Origin: Litorimonas sp964565335
GTDB taxonomy: Bacteria; Pseudomonadota; Alphaproteobacteria; Caulobacterales; Maricaulaceae
Length of the DNA: 64,000 bases
Direction: 5' to 3'
Assembly (NCBI GenBank): GCA_964565335.1
Contig: CAZMEN010000003.1
Coordinates: 1 to 64,000, forward strand
The notes beneath the pieces are model-generated. The model searched no databases. It was not told the origin of the DNA and saw only the letters and a list, made by a program, of their open reading frames with translations. A program made the translations under genes and the position numbers. Positions 25,487 through 33,035 of the stretch are shown one piece after another (position 1 is the stretch's first letter; each line of letters starts with the position of its first letter).

Positions 25487-25876
25487 ATGAGACCAGATCC
25501 GGTGATACGTATTGATAGTCAATTCTTTTGGGACGCCTGCGAGCGAGGGGAACTTGTCGTTCAATTTTGCGAGCCTTGTGAAAAGTTGTGGCACCCACCC
25601 AGGGCCATATGTCCAAACTGCCATTCCGCGGAAAAAACAGAAACCAAATTATCGGGCGAGGGCACTGTTTTGTCTTGGGCACGGCAAGTGCGTCCCGCTA
25701 GTTTTATGTTTAAAGAAAGCCCATGGATTATCCTTGTCGAACTTGATGAGGGTGTACGTATGGTTTCGAATTTGGAAAGCGAAACTGCGCCTGAGTTTGG
25801 AATGCGCGTCAGCGTTGATTTTGCAAAAACATCGGGCGGTAAGGCTGTCCCGGTTTTCAAAGCGGCGGAGGCGTAA
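25487..25876 (+). CDS. DUF35/OB-fold zinc-ribbon protein, thiolase partner
   Basis: A 129-residue protein with a rubredoxin-like zinc ribbon (Cys28, Cys31, Cys42, Cys45; motif CEPCEKLWHPP then CPNC) followed by an OB-fold acyl-CoA-associated domain (LSGEGTVLSW, PWIILVELDEGVRMVSNL). In sterol side-chain degradation, ChsH2-type DUF35 proteins bind Ltp2-type thiolase homologues to form an aldolase. Here the next gene is such a homologue and starts directly after this stop codon. It is short, a bare DUF35 without the MaoC-like domain of ChsH2. Confidence 0.88.
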   Translation: MRPDPVIRIDSQFFWDACERGELVVQFCEPCEKLWHPPRAICPNCHSAEKTETKLSGEGTVLSWARQVRPASFMFKESPWIILVELDEGVRMVSNLESETAPEFGMRVSVDFAKTSGGKAVPVFKAAEA

Positions 25877-27034
25877 GTGGTCTCAGAATCTAAACAAGCC
25901 TGTATTGTCGGAATTGGGCAGACTGAATTTTCAAAAGCCTCTGGACGCTCTGAACAACAACTCGCTGTAGAGGCTGTTCTTATGGCCTGTCAGGATGCCG
26001 GGGTTTCTCCCCATGATATTGATGGTTTAGTGACGTTCGCAATTGATAAGTCTGATGAAATTGATGTGATGCGTTCAATGGGGTGCAGAGATATCAATTA
26101 TACGACGCGATTGCCGCAAGGCGGGGCCGCGTCTGTCGCAACTTTAGTGCATGCCAAGAATGCCGTTGAAAGCGGAATGTGCGATTATTTCATTATTTGG
26201 CGCGCTATGAATGAGCGTTCACAATACCGTTTTGGACAACCTGCTGTCAGTTTGTCTCCAGATGCGCATAGCTCAACATTTATGGAATGGTGTTTCCCAT
26301 TTGGCGCGCAAACCCCTGCGGCTTGGGAGGCATTATCTTGCGGTCATTACATGAATACTTACGGCGTTACTTCCGAAGATTTAGGGGAGATATCTGTTAT
26401 ATTCAGAAAAGCTGCCGCGACAAACCCAAACGCATTTTTCTTCGAAAAGCCTATTACTTTAGAGGACCATCAATCCTCTCGATGGATTGTAGAGCCTTGG
26501 TTTCGGTTATTGGATTGCTGCCAAGAGTCTGATGGGGGCTGCGCTATATTAGTCACGACACAAGAAAGAGCAAAGGACCTGAAACAACGGCCTGTTCCTA
26601 TTCTTGGTGCCGAGTATTCTATGTTATTTAATCATGAAATTATTTCAGATTTTTATGAAGGAGATCTGTTGAATAATGATATTGCGTTGCGCGTAACCGA
26701 AAAACTCATAAATGCCTGCGGGATCGCCCCAAAAGATGCAAATGTTGCCATGATTTACGATAATTTCACGCCGCAAGTCTTACGGCAATTGGAAGGTTTC
26801 GGCTATTGTGGGCTCGGCGAAGCGAAAGATTATGTGGCCGATGGACATTTGGCTTTGGATGGCCGAACTCCGCTTTCCCCTAACGGAGGATTGATTGGTG
26901 AGGCCTATATTCACGGCGTCAACAATATTACAGAGGGCGTCAGGCAAATGCGCGGCACAGCCGCAAATCAAATCGAAGACGCGAAGACGGCGTTTATTGG
27001 ATCGGGCGTCGCTGGCGCTATTATTGGGAGATAA
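25877..27034 (+). CDS. Ltp2-like thiolase homologue (probable retro-aldolase)
   Basis: A 385-residue thiolase-fold (SCP-x/Ltp) protein. GTG start at 25877 immediately follows the DUF35 stop with GGAGGC upstream. Seen: IVGIGQTEFSKASGRS start, but the nucleophile region reads LPQGGAASVATLVHAK with no Cys, the usual GHPxGA His motif is replaced by GGLIGEAYIHGVNN, and the final CxGG Cys is GSGVAGAI. All thiolytic residues are therefore absent, as expected for Ltp2-type enzymes that cleave C-C bonds by retro-aldol chemistry in partnership with DUF35. Whether the substrate is a C17 side-chain CoA ester is inference. Confidence 0.85.
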   Translation: MVSESKQACIVGIGQTEFSKASGRSEQQLAVEAVLMACQDAGVSPHDIDGLVTFAIDKSDEIDVMRSMGCRDINYTTRLPQGGAASVATLVHAKNAVESGMCDYFIIWRAMNERSQYRFGQPAVSLSPDAHSSTFMEWCFPFGAQTPAAWEALSCGHYMNTYGVTSEDLGEISVIFRKAAATNPNAFFFEKPITLEDHQSSRWIVEPWFRLLDCCQESDGGCAILVTTQERAKDLKQRPVPILGAEYSMLFNHEIISDFYEGDLLNNDIALRVTEKLINACGIAPKDANVAMIYDNFTPQVLRQLEGFGYCGLGEAKDYVADGHLALDGRTPLSPNGGLIGEAYIHGVNNITEGVRQMRGTAANQIEDAKTAFIGSGVAGAIIGR

Positions 27035-27036
27035 AA

Positions 27037-27342
27037 GTGGGACAGATTTACAAACCCGGAACTAAGCTATCCAGCACGGTTTGCAAAACGCAAATTATGG
27101 CGCTGCGGGTGCCTGCAAAGGCGTTAGATGTGAGTTGCGGTGGTGCGCCCATGCAAGTTGGAGACCCCGAAAAACTCGGAGAGATGACGGGTGGCAATAG
27201 CGGTACGCTTGTCGGAAAACGTTATACTGATGAAGATGACACGATGGAATTTTTATGCACGCGCGGCGGTGAAGGAAGCCTCCATGTGGATGGATATAAA
27301 ATTGATATTAAGGCCGCCAAGAAACTGCCTTCCTCTGACTGA
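27037..27342 (+). CDS. Small conserved Cys-containing protein next to CoA ligase
   Basis: A 101-residue protein, GTG start. Seen: YKPGTKLSSTVCKTQIMALR, LDVSCGGAPMQVG, then GTLVGKRYTDE, FLCTRGGEGSL and a terminal LPSSD. I recognise this as a recurrent uncharacterised family that travels with acyl-CoA synthetases, but know no function. Three cysteines (about 16, 34 and 74) could bind metal or form a disulfide. Its TGA overlaps the ligase ATG by one base, and it follows the thiolase by two bases, so all three should be made together. Confidence 0.8.
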   Translation: MGQIYKPGTKLSSTVCKTQIMALRVPAKALDVSCGGAPMQVGDPEKLGEMTGGNSGTLVGKRYTDEDDTMEFLCTRGGEGSLHVDGYKIDIKAAKKLPSSD

Positions 27343-28793
27343 TGAATATTCATCTAATTCTGCAAATGGCATCTGAAGCTATGGGCCATCGCGAGGCGTT
27401 GGTCTGCGGCGAGACAAGGTTATCGTTTGAAGCATTGGGGCAGATGGCCCGGGTCATTGCTAAGAAAATCGAGTCGGGTGAAAGGCTGGCATATCTTACA
27501 GAAGCCAGTCCGGTTTTCCCTGCAGCATTGTTCGGTGCGGCTTTGGCAGGCTCTCAATTCGTTCCAATGAATTATCGCCTGTCCGATGAGCAATTAGACG
27601 CGCAGATGAAACGTATCACGCCGGCTAAGCTTATTACAGATAAGGATGTTTCCATTGCCGGGATAGAGCGTGTTTCATCCAATGATATAATCATGGGCAA
27701 TAGTTTGGACGCGGACGCCCCCGACGAGGACGGGGCTGTCGCGGTTGAATTATTTACGAGCGGAACGACGGGCGAACCAAAATCCGCTATCCTGCGCCAT
27801 GCAAACCTCATGTCATATATATTTGGGACTGTTGAATTCATGAGTGCAGAGGAGGATGAAGCGGCTTTATTGACCGTCCCTCCTTATCATATCGCCGGAA
27901 TCGCCGCCGTGTTGAGTTCGACCTATGCCGGGCGGCGTATGGTCCAGCTCCCCAGTTTTACGCCAGAGGCCTGGATAAGTTTGGTAAAGACAGAAAACGT
28001 TACGAATGCTTTTTTAGTGCCAACCATGTTACAGCGCATTGTTGATTTTTGTAAGGATGGGCTGGACTTACCGTCGATGAAAAACATCGCTTATGGGGGC
28101 GGTAAAATGCCGCGTTCGACGATTGAAAAGGCGATGACGTTACTGCCTCACGTGAACTTCACCAATGCTTATGGATTGACCGAGACAAGCGCTACAATTT
28201 GCATGTTAGGGCCAGAAGATCACCGTCTATCATTTGAAAGTGATAATCCTGCCATTCGGCGCAGGCTAGGGTCTGCGGGGAAACCTATCCCTTCAATAGA
28301 TTTACAGATTAGGACGGAAGAGGGGGATATTTGTAAATCCGAAGAGGTGGGGCTGGTTTGGGTCAAAGGGGATCAGGTCAGCGGTGAATATAAGGGTGTG
28401 GGCTCGCAATTGGATGCACAGGGGTGGTTCCCAACCAAAGACAGAGGGTTTGTTGATGCGCAAGGCTACCTCTTTATTGATGGCCGAGCCGATGATGTCA
28501 TTGTGCGCGGGGGAGAGAACATCTCGCCTGGCGAAATCGAAGAGGTATTGCGTACACATAGCAATGTTAAAGACGTTGCGGCTGTTGCCGTTGAAGATGT
28601 TGAGTGGGGGGAAGCCGTCGGCATTGCTGTTGTTTGTGAGGCACATGTAGGTGATGACGAGCTGCGTGAATTGGTGCGATCCAATCTAAGGTCGTCTCGG
28701 GTGCCGTCGGTAATTAAGCGAATGGAGGCGCTACCCTATAATGAGACTGGCAAGCTCCTGCGACGCGTAATTCGAGACAGTTTTGCTCACTAA
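27342..28793 (+). CDS. Acyl-CoA synthetase (AMP-forming)
   Basis: A 483-residue ANL-superfamily ligase activating a carboxylic acid to its CoA thioester through an adenylate. Seen: P-loop-like ELFTSGTTGEPKSAIL at about 134-150, aromatic motif NAYGLTETSATI, the adenylate hinge DVIVRGGENISPGEIEEVL and the C-terminal catalytic Lys in LPYNETGKLLRRVI. It is short for the family, with a compact N-terminus. Neighbours (CoA-transferases, Ltp2-like protein) suggest a bulky steroid-like acid rather than a common fatty acid (inference). Confidence 0.92.
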   Translation: MNIHLILQMASEAMGHREALVCGETRLSFEALGQMARVIAKKIESGERLAYLTEASPVFPAALFGAALAGSQFVPMNYRLSDEQLDAQMKRITPAKLITDKDVSIAGIERVSSNDIIMGNSLDADAPDEDGAVAVELFTSGTTGEPKSAILRHANLMSYIFGTVEFMSAEEDEAALLTVPPYHIAGIAAVLSSTYAGRRMVQLPSFTPEAWISLVKTENVTNAFLVPTMLQRIVDFCKDGLDLPSMKNIAYGGGKMPRSTIEKAMTLLPHVNFTNAYGLTETSATICMLGPEDHRLSFESDNPAIRRRLGSAGKPIPSIDLQIRTEEGDICKSEEVGLVWVKGDQVSGEYKGVGSQLDAQGWFPTKDRGFVDAQGYLFIDGRADDVIVRGGENISPGEIEEVLRTHSNVKDVAAVAVEDVEWGEAVGIAVVCEAHVGDDELRELVRSNLRSSRVPSVIKRMEALPYNETGKLLRRVIRDSFAH

Positions 28794-30042
28794 GCACGCT
28801 GCAAATTATGCAAACCAGCTTCTCTCTGATTTGGGAGAGGCGACCGAAGTTCAGACGCAAGCGGACCACCCCGCAGTGGCTTGGCGCCGAAGCGGTTTAT
28901 ATCATATCACAGGCAAAGCTTTACCTATCCCTTTGGCAAGCCATGCTGACGGCGTATTGATGGCATTGAAAGCTATTACCGATAAGAATGAGGGGCTGCC
29001 AGAAACTGGAAGTCAGCTTTTGGGAGAGAGGGCCCTCGTGAGAGATATTCAGTGTGAGCCCTTACAAAACGCTGGCGGGTCGGCGCGTGTGTTACAAGCG
29101 GTCGATGGCTGGTTCGCCTTAAATTTGGCGCGTGAGGATGATTGGGATCTCATGCCAGCTTGGCTGGAATGCGAAACTCTAGATTGGGCGTCTATTTCTA
29201 AAACCGTGAGGCAAAGAGAGGCACAGTCTATGGTTAAGCGCGGCGTGGAAATGGGGCTGGCTATTGGAGAATCTGTTTTACCGGCGTTATCGCCATCTTG
29301 GTACGCGGCTAAATATTTTAAGACAAAAAAGTGCAAAATGCCTTTGGTTGTTGATTTGTCTGGATTGTGGGCTGGGCCTTTGGCGTCATCTTTGTTGCAA
29401 ATGTTGGGCGCGAAGGTGATAAAGATTGAGAGCCCCCATAGACCTGATGGTCTGCGAAGTGGCCACCAAGGATTTTACGACCTTATCAATGCGGGCAAAG
29501 ATTGCGTTTCATTGGATTTTCACAACCGTGCTGACCTCGCTCAATTCAAACATCTTTTACATCAGGCGGATGTTGTAATTGAAGCGTCTCGCCCAAGAGC
29601 CTTTCAACAGCTCGGTATCATCGCTGAAAAGTTTGTTAGTGCAAAGCCTGGGAAAGTATGGGCGCGTTTAACTGCTTATGGCCAGGCTGAAAACCGGATT
29701 GGTTTCGGCGATGACATCGGTTTTTCTGCGGGCCTGTCTTCTATAATGCAAGACGTCTATGGGGCTCCTGATTTTGTCGGGGACGCAATCGCAGACCCCA
29801 TAAGCGGCATCCACCTGGCATTGGTTATCCAATCCAGTCTGAACAATGGGGGAGGCGCCGTGATTGATCTTTCTATGCGTGATATCATGCGATACGCCAT
29901 GGGTGATCTGTCTGGCGATTTAACGCAGAAGGCAGAGAGTTGGGCGGGACTGATTGCGGCGGATAAAGCCCCATTTTACTCTCATCGAAACCCCGCCGGT
30001 TTTTCGAAATCGCAAGGCGCGGATAATGCGGCGTGGTTATGA
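28783..30042 (+). CDS. Class III CoA-transferase with divergent N-terminal domain
   Basis: A 419-residue protein beginning at TTG 28783, overlapping the ligase end by 11 bases. The first 185 residues are a divergent domain (HPAVAWRRSGLYHITGKA) resembling a decayed CaiB half. From about 186 a recognisable CaiB half starts: MPLVVDLSGLWAGPLASSLL, GAKVIKIESPHRPD, and FVGDAIADPISGIHLAL with the Asp expected to carry CoA. It thus looks like a two-half transferase whose first half has shrunk. The stop overlaps the amidohydrolase ATG (ATGA). Confidence 0.8.
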   Translation: MLTKHAANYANQLLSDLGEATEVQTQADHPAVAWRRSGLYHITGKALPIPLASHADGVLMALKAITDKNEGLPETGSQLLGERALVRDIQCEPLQNAGGSARVLQAVDGWFALNLAREDDWDLMPAWLECETLDWASISKTVRQREAQSMVKRGVEMGLAIGESVLPALSPSWYAAKYFKTKKCKMPLVVDLSGLWAGPLASSLLQMLGAKVIKIESPHRPDGLRSGHQGFYDLINAGKDCVSLDFHNRADLAQFKHLLHQADVVIEASRPRAFQQLGIIAEKFVSAKPGKVWARLTAYGQAENRIGFGDDIGFSAGLSSIMQDVYGAPDFVGDAIADPISGIHLALVIQSSLNNGGGAVIDLSMRDIMRYAMGDLSGDLTQKAESWAGLIAADKAPFYSHRNPAGFSKSQGADNAAWL

Positions 30043-31343
30043 TAATCCGAAATGCTGACATTAAAGGCGAAAGAGCTGACGTTTTACTCGCAGACGGGCT
30101 GATTGCGAAAATCGGCGGGGAAATAAAAGGGGAGCATCACTTCGATGCCAAAGGCGGCGCTCTCATCCCCGGGCTACATGACCATCACATCCATCTCAAT
30201 GCGACAGCGGCTGCGATGAATTCTGTGCGATGTGGTCCGCCCGAGGTGAAAAGCGAAAAAGAGCTTATTGATGTTCTTAATAAAGCAGGCGAGAAAGCAG
30301 GTGGAGGCTGGTTACGCGGGGTCGGCTATCACCGCTCTGTGGCAGGCGAGATTGACAGGGCTTGGCTCGATAAAAATGGCCCTGACCGTCCTATTCGCAT
30401 TCAGCATCGCAGCGGACGGCTATGGATACTCAATAGCCTTGCTATGGCCGCATTGGATATCGTTGAGCCGCCCGATGGCCGGTTGTTAGACAGCGACATC
30501 AGTCTCAGAACTAACGCCCATTTCCCCGATTTGAAGCCATTGATTGGTAGGTTGCTGTCTTATGGCATAACGGGCGTGACTGAGGTGACGCCTAGTAATG
30601 GCATAGCCGAGTTTGAAAATTATATGCGCGCGACAACACCCTTACGGGTGAGTGTAATGGGCCGCGCAGAGCTAAGCGCTACGCAATCCCAACATCTGAA
30701 ACTGCATTATCATGACCATGATTTGCCGCCTCTTGACGCTCTCGCAGATGAAATAAAGCAAGCGCATCTGGCGGGCCGTAATATTGCCGCGCATTGTGTA
30801 ACACGGGCGGAGTTAATGCTAACCCTTGCCGCTTTGGAAATGGCGGGGCCTGTTTGGGGCGACCGTATTGAACATGCCGCGATAGCCGATAATGCCGCCA
30901 TTGCGTGGATGAAAAAACTTGGCGTTATTGTCGTGACGCAGCCGAATTTTATTACGGAAAGAGAAGCCGCTTATCTGAAAGATGTCCCGGCGGAGGACCA
31001 TCAAAATTTATGGCGGCTCAAAGCTTTTGCTGATGCCGGATTAAATATAGCAGCGGGGAGTGACGCACCTTTTGGAAGCCCGAACCCTTGGGCGGCAATG
31101 GCTGCGGCCGTATCCCGGCCTCAAGGTTTTGCAGGGGAAGCTGTCTCGCCTGAGGCTGCCTTAGGTCTCTATACCAAGCCTGCCAATAATGCAGGCGGGC
31201 AGCCGCGTAGGATTGAGCTTGGCGCGCCCGCTGATATCTGTGTGTTAGATACTGCGTGGGAGAAGGCTCGAAGAAATCTGGCTGACGTAAAGGTACAGGC
31301 GACATGGGTTGGCGGAAATCTAGTCTATAATGGCGTCGATTAA
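30039..31343 (+). CDS. Amidohydrolase family 3 (YtcJ-like)
   Basis: A 434-residue metal-dependent hydrolase. Start taken as ATG 30039, which overlaps the previous stop as ATGA; a GTG six bases earlier is in frame. Seen: the metal motif GLHDHHIHLN at about 48-57, IAAHCVTRAEL, DRIEHAAI and AAGSDAPFGSPNPW, the Asp ligand of the TIM-barrel. It carries the composite-sandwich ends common to the family. What it hydrolyses is unknown; steroid-ring lactones or amides are possible. It ends 24 bases inside the convergent hydratase gene. Confidence 0.88.
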   Translation: MIIRNADIKGERADVLLADGLIAKIGGEIKGEHHFDAKGGALIPGLHDHHIHLNATAAAMNSVRCGPPEVKSEKELIDVLNKAGEKAGGGWLRGVGYHRSVAGEIDRAWLDKNGPDRPIRIQHRSGRLWILNSLAMAALDIVEPPDGRLLDSDISLRTNAHFPDLKPLIGRLLSYGITGVTEVTPSNGIAEFENYMRATTPLRVSVMGRAELSATQSQHLKLHYHDHDLPPLDALADEIKQAHLAGRNIAAHCVTRAELMLTLAALEMAGPVWGDRIEHAAIADNAAIAWMKKLGVIVVTQPNFITEREAAYLKDVPAEDHQNLWRLKAFADAGLNIAAGSDAPFGSPNPWAAMAAAVSRPQGFAGEAVSPEAALGLYTKPANNAGGQPRRIELGAPADICVLDTAWEKARRNLADVKVQATWVGGNLVYNGVD

Positions 31344-32306
31344 GCCCCATTTCAGAGCTGTCTCGGCTCTTATTTTCTTCATACTTAATGCCATATAGGC
31401 TGTTCGTTGACGACCAATGCGACGCGGAATACTCGCTGTACCGCCTGCGCCAGGGATTAGGCCGTATTTTAATTCGGGGAGTTGGAACCACGCTTCGGGT
31501 GATGCGGTGACGCGGCGACCCAGGGCGGCCATTTCTACGCCAGCGCCAATGGCGGCTCCATTGACATGTATTTCTAGTTTATCTCTTAACCGCGCCAGAC
31601 GCCATGCGGGTAGTCTCAAGCTGCGCACCCAATGCGCTGTAGCGGGGTCAGAGACTTCCCCGAACTCTTCTATCGCCCCGCCTATTGAGAAAGCCCCGCC
31701 GCGCCCCGTAAGCGTTACTTTGGCAATGTCAGCTGCCATGGCTAAATCCAAAGCGCTGCAAAGTGCATCACGCATGTCAGTGCCTATCGCATTTCGGGTA
31801 TCGGGGCGGTTCAATGTTAAGTTCATCTCGTTATTGCTATTCACAACGACCTGTAGAGACGGCTCATCCGAAGCCGATAATGGCGCGCCATTATAAGTCT
31901 TTAGCCAAGCTTGAAATTCAGGGCCTTTTTGCACGGCCGCATAAGCAAAGCTTTCCGCCGTTAAAGCGTTTTCTAAGCTCAGTGTTTCTGACGCGCGAAG
32001 GTGTTGGACAAGGACCATAGCGGCAAGGGGGGTGCGGGTAATGTTATTGGCGAGCAAAGCCAGATGTTTTTCATCCTCAAGAACCACATCACAGGCTTCA
32101 CTTGGCGCGCCATCGCCAATTCCGATAACGGGGCAGTGTAGGTCTTTGAGCCAAGCCGATATATCGGCATCAGAGCTCTCCAAATGAAATGCGATATAGG
32201 GATTGTCTGAGTCTGGACCAAAGCTTTCTCTGGGCGGACACGCTGCACGTAATTGCGCCAGTTCATCGTAATTTAGCGGCTTTTTCATTGACTCATCCGT
32301 TGACAT
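31320..32306 (-). CDS. Enoyl-CoA hydratase/isomerase with N-terminal extension
   Basis: About 328 residues from ATG 32306; an ATG at 32288 is also possible. Residues 1-150 are an extension without clear motifs (DLHCPVIGIGDGAPSEACDV is a crotonase-like echo, so it may be a decayed crotonase half). The recognisable crotonase domain follows: LTLNRPDTRNAIGTDMRDAL, VTLTGRGGAFSIGG, VNGAAIGAGVEMAAL for the oxyanion hole, and LPELKYGLIPGAGGTASIPR with the catalytic Glu. It diverges from tetR with only 35 bases between starts, containing the palindromic operator. Confidence 0.82.
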   Translation of the reverse strand: MSTDESMKKPLNYDELAQLRAACPPRESFGPDSDNPYIAFHLESSDADISAWLKDLHCPVIGIGDGAPSEACDVVLEDEKHLALLANNITRTPLAAMVLVQHLRASETLSLENALTAESFAYAAVQKGPEFQAWLKTYNGAPLSASDEPSLQVVVNSNNEMNLTLNRPDTRNAIGTDMRDALCSALDLAMAADIAKVTLTGRGGAFSIGGAIEEFGEVSDPATAHWVRSLRLPAWRLARLRDKLEIHVNGAAIGAGVEMAALGRRVTASPEAWFQLPELKYGLIPGAGGTASIPRRIGRQRTAYMALSMKKIRAETALKWGLIDAIID

Positions 32307-32315
32307 AAGTGAATA

Positions 32316-32332
32316 TCCGAACATCGTTCGGA
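32316..32332. promoter_or_regulatory. TetR autoregulatory palindrome
   Basis: TCCGAAC-ATC-GTTCGGA, a perfect 7-base inverted repeat around a 3-base centre, lies 9 bases before the tetR ATG (32342) and 9 bases before the hydratase ATG (32306). Position next to tetR and reuse at 22951 make it the likely binding site of the encoded regulator. Confidence 0.75.
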
Positions 32333-32341
32333 AAGTCAGAT

Positions 32342-33034
32342 ATGAAATCTTCTACCGTGAAAAAAGACGCGAAACAAACGACTTATGGTCGTCCGCGTTT
32401 GCTGTCGCATGAAGAGATTTTGAAAGGCGCTGTTGAGCTTGGGCTTGAGGGCCTGTCTATGAAACGGCTTGCTACTCATCTCAATGTCGGAACTGCAACG
32501 CTTTACCAATATTTTGATAGCCGAAAAACCCTCATGCGTGCTGCAGCTGTTTATTCTCTGTCTGATGTGCCGCTTCCTGAAGATATTGGGCAGCATTGGT
32601 CAGCTCTCGCTAAGGATTATGTGACAGTTATTCAAAACCTACTCGCGGAAAATCCCAGCTATATAAATAGCTATCAGCAAACAGATTATGGTTTTGAGGT
32701 ACGGTTTCAACTGATCGAAAAATTTCTCCAGTCTATGGCGAGTAGAGGGTTTACATCTTGTAAGGGTATGGAGCTGTTTAATATTGTCGGTATGGCCGCT
32801 TTCGCTGGGGCCATTGAAATTTCTCGGCAACGTGAATTTGAGTTTCAGGATGAGACGATGGAAGCCGTTGCGAGACGTCAATTTGCGCGGCTCGATGCGG
32901 ACGCCTTTCCAATGACAGCGCAGGCTCTGAGTATCTTCACACACACACCAGAGCAAAAGCTCGAAAGCCTCCTCTCGGCCACTTTTAAAACCATTGCCCG
33001 AGAGCGGGGAGAAGATGAAAGCGAGATAGTGTAA
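32342..33034 (+). CDS. TetR-family transcriptional regulator
   Basis: A 230-residue regulator. The ATG at 32342 is chosen because an upstream in-frame GTG at 32309 would put the operator inside the coding sequence. Seen: helix-turn-helix LSMKRLATHLNVGTATLYQY at about 40-59 with the usual YFDSRKTLMRAA continuation, then an all-helical ligand domain ending KLESLLSATFKTIARERG. It probably represses its own operon and the operons carrying the same palindrome until a pathway intermediate, perhaps a CoA ester as for KstR2-type regulators, binds (inference). The P450 gene follows after one base. Confidence 0.9.
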   Translation: MKSSTVKKDAKQTTYGRPRLLSHEEILKGAVELGLEGLSMKRLATHLNVGTATLYQYFDSRKTLMRAAAVYSLSDVPLPEDIGQHWSALAKDYVTVIQNLLAENPSYINSYQQTDYGFEVRFQLIEKFLQSMASRGFTSCKGMELFNIVGMAAFAGAIEISRQREFEFQDETMEAVARRQFARLDADAFPMTAQALSIFTHTPEQKLESLLSATFKTIARERGEDESEIV

Positions 33035-33035
33035 T

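Noticed and set aside
32309..32341. GTG start for TetR
   Set aside because: It would place the palindromic operator in the coding region; ATG 32342 is the better start.
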